Shown: one piece after another, positions 1-6,137 of the stretch
Position numbering within the stretch: position 1 is the first letter of the stretch
Layout: every line of letters starts with the position of its first letter
Assembly (NCBI GenBank): GCA_039933315.1
Contig: JBDTOI010000156.1
Span: forward strand, 1-9,483
DNA: 9,483 nucleotides
Source: DASXRU01 sp039933315
GTDB lineage: Bacteria > Acidobacteriota > Blastocatellia > Pyrinomonadales > Pyrinomonadaceae
Direction of reading: 5' to 3'
Translations under genes and position numbers: made by a program
The notes under the pieces: model-generated
The model's database searches: none
The model's input: the letters and a program-made list of their open reading frames with translations, nothing else
Told to the model about the DNA's origin: nothing

Positions 1-1026
1 CGCGACGATCGGATCAATCACAATCGGATAATGCGCGTCCGCGTCTTCCACGACCAAGGCAATCTCATCGCCCGTGGCGTTCGTCTCCATACGCGCAACG
101 AGCTGCTTGCCATCTACGTCCACAGCCACCAGCTTGCTATAACTCGCAACGCCCTCGCCGCGCTCGTCAAACAATTCAGCTGTTTGTCCCGTCTCATCCA
201 CGCGCGCGCGCAAACTACCCGCTAGCGCGACCACCAGCCTCAATGGCTCGGTAGCCGGCACATCTTCATTTCGTTCTGGCCGCGCCTCAATCGTAAATCC
301 CTGCTCGATGCCTTCACCACGGTTTTCGTACCACTCCGTAATTGCCGATTGCCGATTGCCAATTGCCGATTGAAAAAACTCTCTTGAGGATCGCCCCTGC
401 GCCAAGGTTCCGGTTGGGCTCTGCTGGGTGCCGACCGCCGACTTAGTAATCGCGATGTTTTCAAATCGGCAATTGGCAATCGACAATCGGCAATGACCTC
501 GCTCGTATTCAATGCGATTGCCTTCCACGTGATGTGACACGATGGGCGGTGCGGCTACGAGTTGATTTCCATAACCGTAGGCTTTAAGCCGCATGCCCAT
601 TTGCCACGAACGGTCTCGTTCCTGTTCGGAAACCGTGGGTCGCACCGTCACTCCGTCTTCACTAAACCAGGCGTTTAAGTTCTGGTCGTGACTCAAGCCC
701 AGGTAACCACTGCCAGTTTCGCCAAGCGGTCCTCGCTCCTGCCACTTCAAACCGAAGCGTGCTGCCGTCACTGCCTGCATCAGCGATTGACCTTCGCCTG
801 TTTGCTCTAAATACTTGCGCGCCTCTTCGCCCGCTATCTGTTTCGGCGCCCCTATCTGCTCACCGTTTTTGTACGCGGCGTTCAGCCCCGCCACGGGGCC
901 AGGCGCAGCAGGCATAGACTGGTGCGACAACGAAAGCGCCAACAATGCGATACAGAACGCCAAAGTTGCGGCGATCGCACAACGCGTTGGCCGGGCAGAC
1001 GAATTGGTAAACAAATGCTGAGACAT
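1..1026 (-). CDS. Large secreted protein, N-terminal part (FG-GAP-type, acidobacterial), truncated by window edge
   Basis: The minus frame is open from ATG (complement of 1024-1026) to the window edge, giving 342 residues with no stop. An AAAGGA ribosome-binding site lies about 5 nt before the ATG. Residues 17-34 form a hydrophobic signal-peptide core, followed by small residues around 38-46, so export is likely. The visible part contains a W-Q-M-G-M-R-L-K-A-Y-G-Y-G stretch (141-153), I-T-E-W-Y-E-N (229-235) and Y-P-I-V-I-D-P (near 334-340). From memory, this order matches the region preceding FG-GAP/integrin-like repeats in acidobacterial surface proteins; the repeats themselves would lie off the window and are not seen. 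Residues 178-228 are an insertion encoded by a palindromic repeat. Upstream are a 7-bp inverted repeat and an element shared with the gene starting at 1783. The coding call is strong. The family name is inference. Confidence 0.82.
   Translation of the reverse strand, partial: MSQHLFTNSSARPTRCAIAATLAFCIALLALSLSHQSMPAAPGPVAGLNAAYKNGEQIGAPKQIAGEEARKYLEQTGEGQSLMQAVTAARFGLKWQERGPLGETGSGYLGLSHDQNLNAWFSEDGVTVRPTVSEQERDRSWQMGMRLKAYGYGNQLVAAPPIVSHHVEGNRIEYERGHCRLSIANCRFENIAITKSAVGTQQSPTGTLAQGRSSREFFQSAIGNRQSAITEWYENRGEGIEQGFTIEARPERNEDVPATEPLRLVVALAGSLRARVDETGQTAELFDERGEGVASYSKLVAVDVDGKQLVARMETNATGDEIALVVEDADAHYPIVIDPIVA
341..494. repeat. Palindromic heptamer repeat element 1, inserted in frame in a coding sequence
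   Basis: Two inverted 31-nt arms, 341-371 and 464-494, match with one mismatch. Each arm is four copies of a heptamer close to ATTGCCG plus three bases. The 92-nt centre is not palindromic. On the minus strand the element reads through as 51 codons (343-495) without a stop, placed between Y-E-R-G and I-T-E-W-Y of the secreted protein. Runs of T (minus strand) or A (plus strand) flank the inner end of one arm. No target-site duplication could be established. Confidence 0.9.
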
Positions 1027-1041
1027 ACAAATCCTTTCAAG

Positions 1042-1067
1042 TGCGATCGTTAAATTCAGAGATCGCA
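1042..1067. promoter_or_regulatory. 7-bp inverted repeat in the leader of the secreted-protein gene
   Basis: TGCGATC (1042-1048) and GATCGCA (1061-1067) are perfect inverted copies separated by 12 nt, ending 16 bp before the start codon at 1026 and just upstream of its ribosome-binding site. It could be an operator or an mRNA hairpin. It is not found in front of the gene starting at 1783, so it would be specific to this gene. Confidence 0.35.
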
Positions 1068-1100
1068 TTTTCTTTCCTCTACCTGTTAACGCGAGAATTG
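1068..1100 (-). promoter_or_regulatory. Conserved upstream element, copy A
   Basis: The plus strand reads a T/C-rich tract, then CTCTACCTGTTAACGCGAGA at 1077-1096. The same word with one substitution occurs at 1837-1856. The CTCT lies 51 bp from the start codon at 1026 here and 54 bp from the start at 1783 there. Equal orientation and spacing suggest a shared promoter or regulator site for the two secreted-protein genes. It does not fit a sigma-70 consensus, so an alternative sigma factor is possible (inference). Confidence 0.5.
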
Positions 1101-1145
1101 AAGCCAAAAGCTGTCATGAGGCCGGAAATGATTCTCAGAGTTGAA

Positions 1146-1175
1146 TTGGTCAGCAGGCGAAGTGGCAGCTACAAT
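1146..1175 (+). promoter_or_regulatory. Putative plus-strand promoter with no obvious gene (TTGGTC-18-TACAAT)
   Basis: TTGGTC (1146-1151) and TACAAT (1170-1175) are 18 bp apart. The TACAAT is embedded in GGCAGCTACAATC, which recurs exactly upstream of the sigma-factor gene (TACAAT at 2064-2069). Nothing convincing is encoded between here and the hairpin at 1234-1260, so if active it would make a short RNA. The rest of the 316-bp spacer 1027-1342 holds only the elements listed here. Confidence 0.35.
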
Positions 1176-1233
1176 CGCAATCTTTACCAGGTACCGCTGC
1201 CTCTTATCGATAAAAAGAATGGTCATAAAGCAT

Positions 1234-1263
1234 CAACCCGAAGCTTGAGGCTTCGGGTTGTTT
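1234..1263 (+). terminator. Perfect 11-bp hairpin, possible terminator
   Basis: CAACCCGAAGC (1234-1244) pairs perfectly with GCTTCGGGTTG (1250-1260) across a 5-nt loop. On the plus strand it is followed by only TTT before GCC. On the minus strand no T-run follows directly. It lies about 80 bp past the stop of the minus-strand gene at 1343, so it may end that transcript, or a short plus-strand RNA started near 1182. The structure is clear. The terminator role is tentative because the U-tract is weak. Confidence 0.5.
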
Positions 1264-1342
1264 GCCAGTTGCGTTTTGTAATCGCTCTCCTGGTTACGCG
1301 ACGCACTGCGGACTATGTTGTCAGCTGCCGACCTGCTGGCTT

Positions 1343-1783
1343 CTAATGACGCAGTTTCAGCGCGATCTCCTCCTTCTTCGGCTTTATGCCTGCAAGCTCA
1401 CGGGCGACGCCGCGTTCAGCTCGCGACCGCGGCAATGCCAATCCGTTCTCCATTCCGGCAACCCAGGCTTGCGCGAAGAAGTACTGACTGCCGTAGCGGT
1501 GAAACACGAGGTATCCGCGATGCTGGGCCTCGCCGGCGACCGGGATCATTGCTATCCCTGCAACGCCGGTCTTTCCATCCAAACTGCGAATCAACAGTAG
1601 GTTAGCCCCGGGAGTTTGACAGCTAATCGCATACTCACCTGCGGGGAGTGTCGTTTTAGCGACGTTGAACTCAAACGGAATGGTTACGCGTGAGCGGAGA
1701 CCACTGCACTGCGCCCTGGCCGAAACAGCCAGACAACCCAGAAGAACTACCATCGCAATTCCCGTGTAAACTTGCTTTCTCAT
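1343..1783 (-). CDS. Small secreted protein of unknown function
   Basis: This encodes 146 residues from an ATG preceded by a good AGAGGTG ribosome-binding site. Residues 1-24 look like a Sec signal peptide: M-R-K, hydrophobic I-A-M-V-V-L-L-G-C-L-A-V, then A-R-A before Gln25. An L-L-G-C at 13-16 leaves lipidation as a weaker alternative. The mature part has a V-T-I-P-F-E-F segment (33-39), L-P-A-G-E-Y (46-51), a V-F-H-R-Y-G-x-Q-Y-F segment, and a basic P-R-S-R-A-E-R stretch near the C-terminus. From memory, small secreted proteins with exactly these features are frequent in Acidobacteriota and lack an assigned function. It is probably beta-rich and periplasmic or envelope-associated (inference). 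The gene has its own upstream element shared with the neighbouring secreted-protein gene, suggesting co-regulation, and a hairpin lies downstream at 1234-1260. Confidence 0.82.
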   Translation of the reverse strand: MRKQVYTGIAMVVLLGCLAVSARAQCSGLRSRVTIPFEFNVAKTTLPAGEYAISCQTPGANLLLIRSLDGKTGVAGIAMIPVAGEAQHRGYLVFHRYGSQYFFAQAWVAGMENGLALPRSRAERGVARELAGIKPKKEEIALKLRH

Positions 1784-1826
1784 GATGCACCTCTTTCTTT
1801 GTGGAAGGCACTCTTGCCAGATTCAG

Positions 1827-1860
1827 TTTTCTTTTGCTCTACCTATTAACGCGAGATTTC
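1827..1860 (-). promoter_or_regulatory. Conserved upstream element, copy B
   Basis: TTTTCTTTTG followed by CTCTACCTATTAACGCGAGA (1837-1856) repeats the element at 1077-1096 with one substitution, at nearly the same distance from the start codon it precedes. The flanking ATTCAG and TTTCTTT tracts are also similar, so the likeness extends over about 35 bp. Confidence 0.5.
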
Positions 1861-1927
1861 GAAATCAAATCCGGCACGGCAGGCAAACAATTTTCCCGTA
1901 CTGATGCGGTTTATACTTTGGCGGAAC

Positions 1928-1948
1928 CCACCCGCTACCGCGTGGTGG
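1928..1948. repeat. Short GC-rich palindrome, REP-like
   Basis: CCACCCGC (1928-1935) and GCG-T-GGTGG (1940-1948) form an 8-bp stem with a one-base bulge and TACC loop. Similar CCCGCTACCGCGGG-type words seem to me frequent in acidobacterial intergenic DNA, but I cannot verify this here. The rest of the 339-bp spacer 1784-2122 holds the shared element at 1827-1860, the TACAAT site at 2064, and otherwise nothing recognisable. Confidence 0.4.
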
Positions 1949-2055
1949 TACTGACCTCATGTCACAGCAAGGACTGTTTGTCTGCCGTTGAACATCATGC
2001 TGAAGGCAAACCTCAGCAGTACTAATTTTTCCAGACGAATAGGCAGCTAAGGGCA

Positions 2056-2069
2056 GGGGCAGCTACAAT
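2056..2069 (+). promoter_or_regulatory. Putative promoter -10 region of the sigma factor-kinase operon
   Basis: GGCAGCTACAATC contains a TACAAT -10-like hexamer at 2064-2069, 54 bp before the sigma-factor ATG. No good -35 lies 16-18 bp upstream. The whole word recurs at 1170-1175, and weaker similarity continues about 20 bp downstream to a shared TACCGC, so it may be a promoter class used more than once in this genome. Confidence 0.35.
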
Positions 2070-2122
2070 CACACCTGTCTCAGTTACCGCAAGGCCTTGT
2101 CTAATTCGGGATGAAGTGAGTT

Positions 2123-2686
2123 ATGCCGGCCAAACCGTCCCATGAAGTGACCCAACTACTAGCCGCCTGGAGCGAAGGTGATCGCTCGGCGCTCGATAAG
2201 CTTTTGCCTTTGGTTGATCGTGAACTGCACAAGCTGGCCCATCGTTACATGAGCCATGAGCGCGAAGGCCATACCCTGCAGACCACGGCGCTGGTGAATG
2301 AAGCCTACCTGAAGCTCATCGATCAGAAAGTCGATTGGCAGAACCGCGCTCATTTCTTTGGTATTGCCGCGCAGGTAATGCGGCGCATCCTGATTGATCA
2401 CGCGCGCAGACATCTGGGTCCGAAACACGGCGGGGGCAACACGATTTCCCTGGATGAGGCGGCCGTAGTTAGCATCGAGCGCGCCGCTGAGTTAGTGGCG
2501 CTGGACGAAGCCCTCACAACTCTGGCGAAAGTTGACGAGCGCAAGAGCAGGGTGGTGGAACTGCGTTACTTTGGCGGCTTGAGTGTAGAAGAGACCGCGA
2601 CGGTGTTGGGCGTTTCTGCGGAGACTATCACGCGAGACTGGAGACGCGCCAAAGCCTTTCTGCGTCGAGAACTAAGTACGGACTAA
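2123..2686 (+). CDS. ECF-type RNA polymerase sigma factor (Sigma70_ECF / TIGR02999-like)
   Basis: This encodes 187 residues, the usual length for the family. Region 2 spans about residues 20-97, including the H-T-L-Q-T-T-A-L-V-N-E-A-Y-L-K-L signature (50-65) and R-A-H-F-F-G-I-A-A (75-83) typical of the ECF group encoded next to Ser/Thr kinases. Region 4 spans about 126-184, with a helix-turn-helix at 152-180 (G-L-S-V-E-E-T-A to R-D-W-R-R-A-K). It would direct RNA polymerase to its own set of promoters. No anti-sigma gene is adjacent. The kinase starts 2 nt after its stop codon, so the two are probably translationally coupled, and phosphorylation may control the sigma factor (inference from known ECF-kinase pairs). 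A GGATGAAG sequence before the ATG at 2123 may be the ribosome-binding site. The conserved elements near 1077 and 1837 are possible targets. Confidence 0.93.
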   Translation: MPAKPSHEVTQLLAAWSEGDRSALDKLLPLVDRELHKLAHRYMSHEREGHTLQTTALVNEAYLKLIDQKVDWQNRAHFFGIAAQVMRRILIDHARRHLGPKHGGGNTISLDEAAVVSIERAAELVALDEALTTLAKVDERKSRVVELRYFGGLSVEETATVLGVSAETITRDWRRAKAFLRRELSTD

Positions 2687-2688
2687 CC

Positions 2689-5586
2689 ATGACCACTCCC
2701 CAACGCTGGCAGGAAATTGACCGTATCTTCGCGGCGGCGCTCGAGCGCGAGCCGGCGGAACGGGCGGCCTTTCTCGGTGAAGCGTGCGCCGGCGATGAAC
2801 TATTGCGGCAAGAAGTGGAATCGCTGCTCGCTAACGATAATCCGGAAAGTTTGGCCGGCGCTGATGCCGTCCAGGAAGCGCAGCGCTTGTTGAAGCACAG
2901 GGCTGCACGCATGGCTATTCCTCCTAACAGTCGTCTCGGCCGCTACGAAATCCGCTCGCAGATAGGTTCGGGCGGGATGGGCGAGGTTTACCTGGCTCGC
3001 GATCCCAAGATCAACCGGGACGTAGCGATCAAAGTCCTCCCCGCTGCTTTCTCTTCGGATTCGGAACGTCTGCGACGCTTCGAGCAGGAAGCGCAGGCCG
3101 TCGGCGCGCTCAACCATCCGAACATCCTCTCCATCTATGACGTGGACACTCACGAAGGTTCGCCGTATCTCGTCTCCGAATTGCTCGAAGGCGAGACGCT
3201 GCGCGAACAGTTGAACGGCGCCGCCCTCCCCGTGGGCAAGTCGCTTGATTACGCGTTCCAGATCGCGTCGGGGCTGGCAGCAGCGCACGCGAAGGGGATC
3301 GTGCATCGCGACCTGAAGCCGGATAATCTCTTCATCACCAGAGAAGGACGAGTAAAGATCCTGGACTTCGGCATCGCCAAGCTAATTCAGCCGCGGGACG
3401 CGAGCGTATCCGACACTGAACTACCGACACGCATACTCAATACACAGCCGGGCATGGTAATGGGAACGGTGGGGTACATGTCACCTGAGCAGGTCAAAGG
3501 CCTGAAGGTGGATCATCGTTCCGACATCTTCTCGCTGGGCGTAATTCTCTACGAGATGCTTTCCGGCAAGCGCGCTTTTCATTGCCAGTCGGCAATCGAG
3601 ACGCTCAATGCGATTTTGAAAGAAGACCCACCAGAGCTATCTCAGTTCAACGGCCATGTAAATGCCTCACTGGAGCGGGTGGTAAAGCACTGTTTAGAAA
3701 AAAGTGCGGAGCACAGATTTCAATCGGCAACGGATGTGGCCTTTTCTTTGGAGGCGTTGAGCGGATTGTCATCAAGCCTCCAGCTGGCAACGGCATCGGT
3801 TCCTACGCCAGAGAGGCCTCAGAACTATGCGCGGCTGGCATGGGTCGTGGCAGGCGTTTGCTTGCTTGGGTTGTTGGCGGCGCTCCCTCTGGCAATTGCC
3901 TATCTGCGCCGTCCGGCGGTAGATGAGCGCGTGCTCAAGGTATCGCTCTTACCCCCTGAGAAAGTAAGCATGGCCGGGACCCTGCCCGGCATTGCCCTTT
4001 CACCGGACGGTCGTCGCCTGGCCTTTATCGCCTCTTTGGAAGGACGAGATACTCTTTTCGTCCGCTCTCTTGATTCGCTTTCAGCGCAAGCGCTGCCCGG
4101 CACCGAAGGAGCCGCAGGCAATTCTGCTCCTTTTTGGTCGCCGGATAGTCGCTTTATCGGATTTAGCGCAGGAGGCAAGCTCAAGAAGATTGATGCCTCC
4201 GGCGGGCCTCCGCAAACTGTGTGCGACGCGGCGAGCCGCGGTGGCACGTGGAACCGCGACGGAGTGATTATCTTTGGATCTGGTGCTTCCGGCCCGCTCT
4301 TTAGGGTTTCTGCCGCAGGCGGTGAACCCAGTCCGGTGACGACACTTGATCAGGCACGTTCGGAAACTTCGCATCGATGGCCTTTCTTCCTGCCCGACGG
4401 TAAGCATTTCCTCTATTTTGTGCGGAGCAACCAGGCCGAAAATGGTGGAGTATACGCAGGATCTCTGGATGGGAAAGAAACAAAGCGGTTGCTTCCCGCC
4501 ACTCTAAATGCGGCTTACGCGCCTCCGGGCTTTCTGTTGTTCCTGCGGAATGAGACGTTGATGGCCCAGCGATTCGATGCTGGTGAGCTGCAACTAAGCG
4601 GCGAGCCCTTCCCGGTCGCCGAGCACGTTGCTTATAACCTGGGACTTGCTCGTGGGGACTTTTCTGTCTCCGAAAACGGCGTGCTGGCTTATCGCAGCGG
4701 TAGCGGAGAAATTAACCAGCCCTTCTGGTTTGATCGCGAAGGAAAACAGATTGGATCGCTCGGGAAGGCCGGGCTTTACTTCACTCTCTGGCTGTCACCA
4801 GATGAAAGCCGGGCCGCCATGGACCGTTCAGATCCGAAAACCGGAACCAACGATATCTGGCTATTCGATTTGTCGCGCGACCTTCCTTCCCGATTCACCA
4901 CCGATCCCGGGGGCGAGTCCAATCCACTTTGGTCGCCCGATGGCAGCCGCATTGTGTTCGTCTCAAACCGGGACGGCGTTCTGTATCAAAAGATGGCGAG
5001 CGGCGGCGGTAATCAGGAAGTGATTCTCAAGTCACCTGACGATAAAGTGCCGGACGACTGGTCAGCGGACGGCCAGTTCATCGTCTATGAAACGCTCAAC
5101 CCGAAAACGAAGCGCGATTTGTGGGTATTACCGGTGTCAGGCGATCGGAAGCCATTTCCGTTTCTGCAAACTGAGTTTGATGAACAGCAGGCTCAATTCT
5201 CTCCGGACGGAAAATGGATCGTCTACACATCCGACGAGTCGGGTGGACCGGAGATTTACGCTCAGCGGTTTCCGGCGGCTGGCGACAGGCTGCGGGTGTC
5301 AACCGCTGGCGGTTGTCAGCCGAAGTGGAGGCGTGACGGCAAAGAGCTGTTCTACATTGCGACGGATAGAAAACTTATGGCGGTCGATATAAAAATGGGC
5401 GACTCATTCGTGGCGGGTGTTCCTCACGCTCTCTTTGGGACCCGCGTGCTAAGTCTGACTGATTTCAGGAGTCATTATTCGGTCTCTGGTGACGGGCAGC
5501 GCTTTCTCATTAATTCCACGATTGAAGAGATCCATGCCACCCCGATTAGCGTGGTGGTGAACTGGACTGCGGACTTGAAGCGCTAG
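2689..5586 (+). CDS. Transmembrane Ser/Thr protein kinase with TolB/WD40-like beta-propeller sensor
   Basis: This encodes 965 residues. Residues 1-70 are a helical N-terminal segment repeated in the remnant at 5656. The Hanks-type kinase domain covers about 86-357: glycine loop G-S-G-G-M-G (93-98), V-A-I-K with Lys115, catalytic H-R-D-L-K-P-D-N (206-213, Asp208), D-F-G (226-228) and S-P-E in the APE position (265-267). All catalytic residues are present. The activation loop contains several Ser/Thr. One membrane helix lies at about 382-406. Residues about 415-965 contain repeated S-P-D-G-x-x-I-x-F/Y motifs of the PD40/TolB propeller type, predicted outside the cytoplasm. The architecture implies a receptor that senses a ligand with the propeller and phosphorylates cytoplasmic targets. 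It lies 2 nt after the sigma-factor stop with no clear ribosome-binding site of its own, supporting coupled translation. Its substrate is unknown, and the adjacent sigma factor is the obvious candidate. Confidence 0.94.
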   Translation: MTTPQRWQEIDRIFAAALEREPAERAAFLGEACAGDELLRQEVESLLANDNPESLAGADAVQEAQRLLKHRAARMAIPPNSRLGRYEIRSQIGSGGMGEVYLARDPKINRDVAIKVLPAAFSSDSERLRRFEQEAQAVGALNHPNILSIYDVDTHEGSPYLVSELLEGETLREQLNGAALPVGKSLDYAFQIASGLAAAHAKGIVHRDLKPDNLFITREGRVKILDFGIAKLIQPRDASVSDTELPTRILNTQPGMVMGTVGYMSPEQVKGLKVDHRSDIFSLGVILYEMLSGKRAFHCQSAIETLNAILKEDPPELSQFNGHVNASLERVVKHCLEKSAEHRFQSATDVAFSLEALSGLSSSLQLATASVPTPERPQNYARLAWVVAGVCLLGLLAALPLAIAYLRRPAVDERVLKVSLLPPEKVSMAGTLPGIALSPDGRRLAFIASLEGRDTLFVRSLDSLSAQALPGTEGAAGNSAPFWSPDSRFIGFSAGGKLKKIDASGGPPQTVCDAASRGGTWNRDGVIIFGSGASGPLFRVSAAGGEPSPVTTLDQARSETSHRWPFFLPDGKHFLYFVRSNQAENGGVYAGSLDGKETKRLLPATLNAAYAPPGFLLFLRNETLMAQRFDAGELQLSGEPFPVAEHVAYNLGLARGDFSVSENGVLAYRSGSGEINQPFWFDREGKQIGSLGKAGLYFTLWLSPDESRAAMDRSDPKTGTNDIWLFDLSRDLPSRFTTDPGGESNPLWSPDGSRIVFVSNRDGVLYQKMASGGGNQEVILKSPDDKVPDDWSADGQFIVYETLNPKTKRDLWVLPVSGDRKPFPFLQTEFDEQQAQFSPDGKWIVYTSDESGGPEIYAQRFPAAGDRLRVSTAGGCQPKWRRDGKELFYIATDRKLMAVDIKMGDSFVAGVPHALFGTRVLSLTDFRSHYSVSGDGQRFLINSTIEEIHATPISVVVNWTADLKR

Positions 5587-5655
5587 AGATATCCCGCCGC
5601 AGACTGATCGCCAAATCTCGCGTCAGCAAACGTTGCGAGTTGATTCAGAACGAGA

Positions 5656-6066
5656 ATGACCACTACTCAACGCTGGCAGGAAATTGATCGCGTTTTCGCA
5701 GCGGCGCTCGATTGTGAGCCCGCTCGGCGTGCGGCCTTTCTCGACGAAGCTTGCGCCGGCGATGAACTATTGCGCAAAGAAGTCGACTCGCTGCTGGCTA
5801 ACGATCTTCCCGGGAGTTTGGTTGGAGATGCTGCTGTCCAGGAAGCGACGCGCTTGTTGATTGCTCTGGTGGTGCTGGTCGCCAGCGCAGTCGGACTCGG
5901 CGTTTATCTGAGCGCGCCAAACGCGGAAGCGATTGATTCGATCGCGGTATTACCTTTCCAAAATAAGACCACTGAAACGGACACTGAATATCTCTCGGAA
6001 GGGTTGGCAGAGTCCCTGGTCTATCGCCTTTCGAAGCTTCCCAACTTGAATGTCACCCTGGGCTGA
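5656..6066 (+). pseudogene. Collapsed Ser/Thr kinase paralogue lacking the kinase domain
   Basis: The 136-residue frame starts with a segment about 79% identical (my count over 68 residues) to the N-terminus of the kinase at 2689. Similarity stops abruptly after R-L-L at residue 68. There the frame jumps to a hydrophobic helix (about 69-87) and then I-A-V-L-P-F-Q-N-K-T (101-110) and Y-L-S-E-G-L-A-E-S-L (119-128). These match the start of the TolB-N/FlgO-like sensor domain that follows the membrane helix in other acidobacterial kinases. About 300 or more residues of kinase are therefore missing, apparently by an in-frame deletion, and the C-terminal domain ends at a stop after about 45 residues. 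No strong ribosome-binding site is seen. It is probably a pseudogene next to its intact relative. A small single-span membrane protein that still uses the N-terminal segment cannot be excluded. Confidence 0.8.
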
Positions 6067-6137
6067 GTTATTCAACGCCTTCGGCGTAAGTGCAGAATTC
6101 GCCCACACGCCAAACTCCACCATTACATTGGGAGCGG
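6065..6137 (+). pseudogene. Possible fragment of a beta-barrel (TonB-receptor-like) C-terminus
   Basis: Reading from 6065 in the frame one base on from the kinase remnant gives E-L-F-N-A-F-G, then T-P-N-S-T-I-T, then T-R-V-F-Q-I, with a stop at 6170-6172. That pattern recalls the E-F-F-N-L-F-N ... P-N-S-T ... R-x-x-Q end of acidobacterial TonB-dependent outer-membrane receptors. Only about 25-35 residues exist, and the last of them overlap the real hutH 3' end, so chance is possible. If genuine, it marks a junction between two broken genes. Confidence 0.25.

Noticed and set aside
341..494. Repeat element 1 as part of a CRISPR array
   Set aside because: The units are 7 nt, contiguous and inverted, with no spacers of regular length and no cas genes.
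815..1021. Plus-strand frame of 68 codons near the left end, and others at 31-225 and 240-512
   Set aside because: They lie opposite or out of frame with the continuous minus-strand secreted-protein frame 1026-1, which has a signal peptide, a ribosome-binding site and family motifs.
1801..2025. 74-residue plus frame resembling the start of the frame at 1041-1346 (both contain L-Y-L-L-T-R)
   Set aside because: The resemblance comes from the shared upstream DNA element at 1837-1856 and 1077-1096, not from a protein. There is no ribosome-binding site and the remaining sequence differs.
3580..3599. ATTGCC and GGCAAT inverted pair inside the kinase gene, similar to repeat element 1
   Set aside because: Only 6-bp arms, no heptamer series and no added length in the kinase domain (H-C-Q-S-A-I-E aligns without a gap), so chance is likely.
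6075..6087. ACGCC-TTC-GGCGT hairpin between the kinase remnant and hutH as a terminator
   Set aside because: 5-bp stem, 3-nt loop and no T-run on either strand. It also falls in a stretch that may be a gene fragment.
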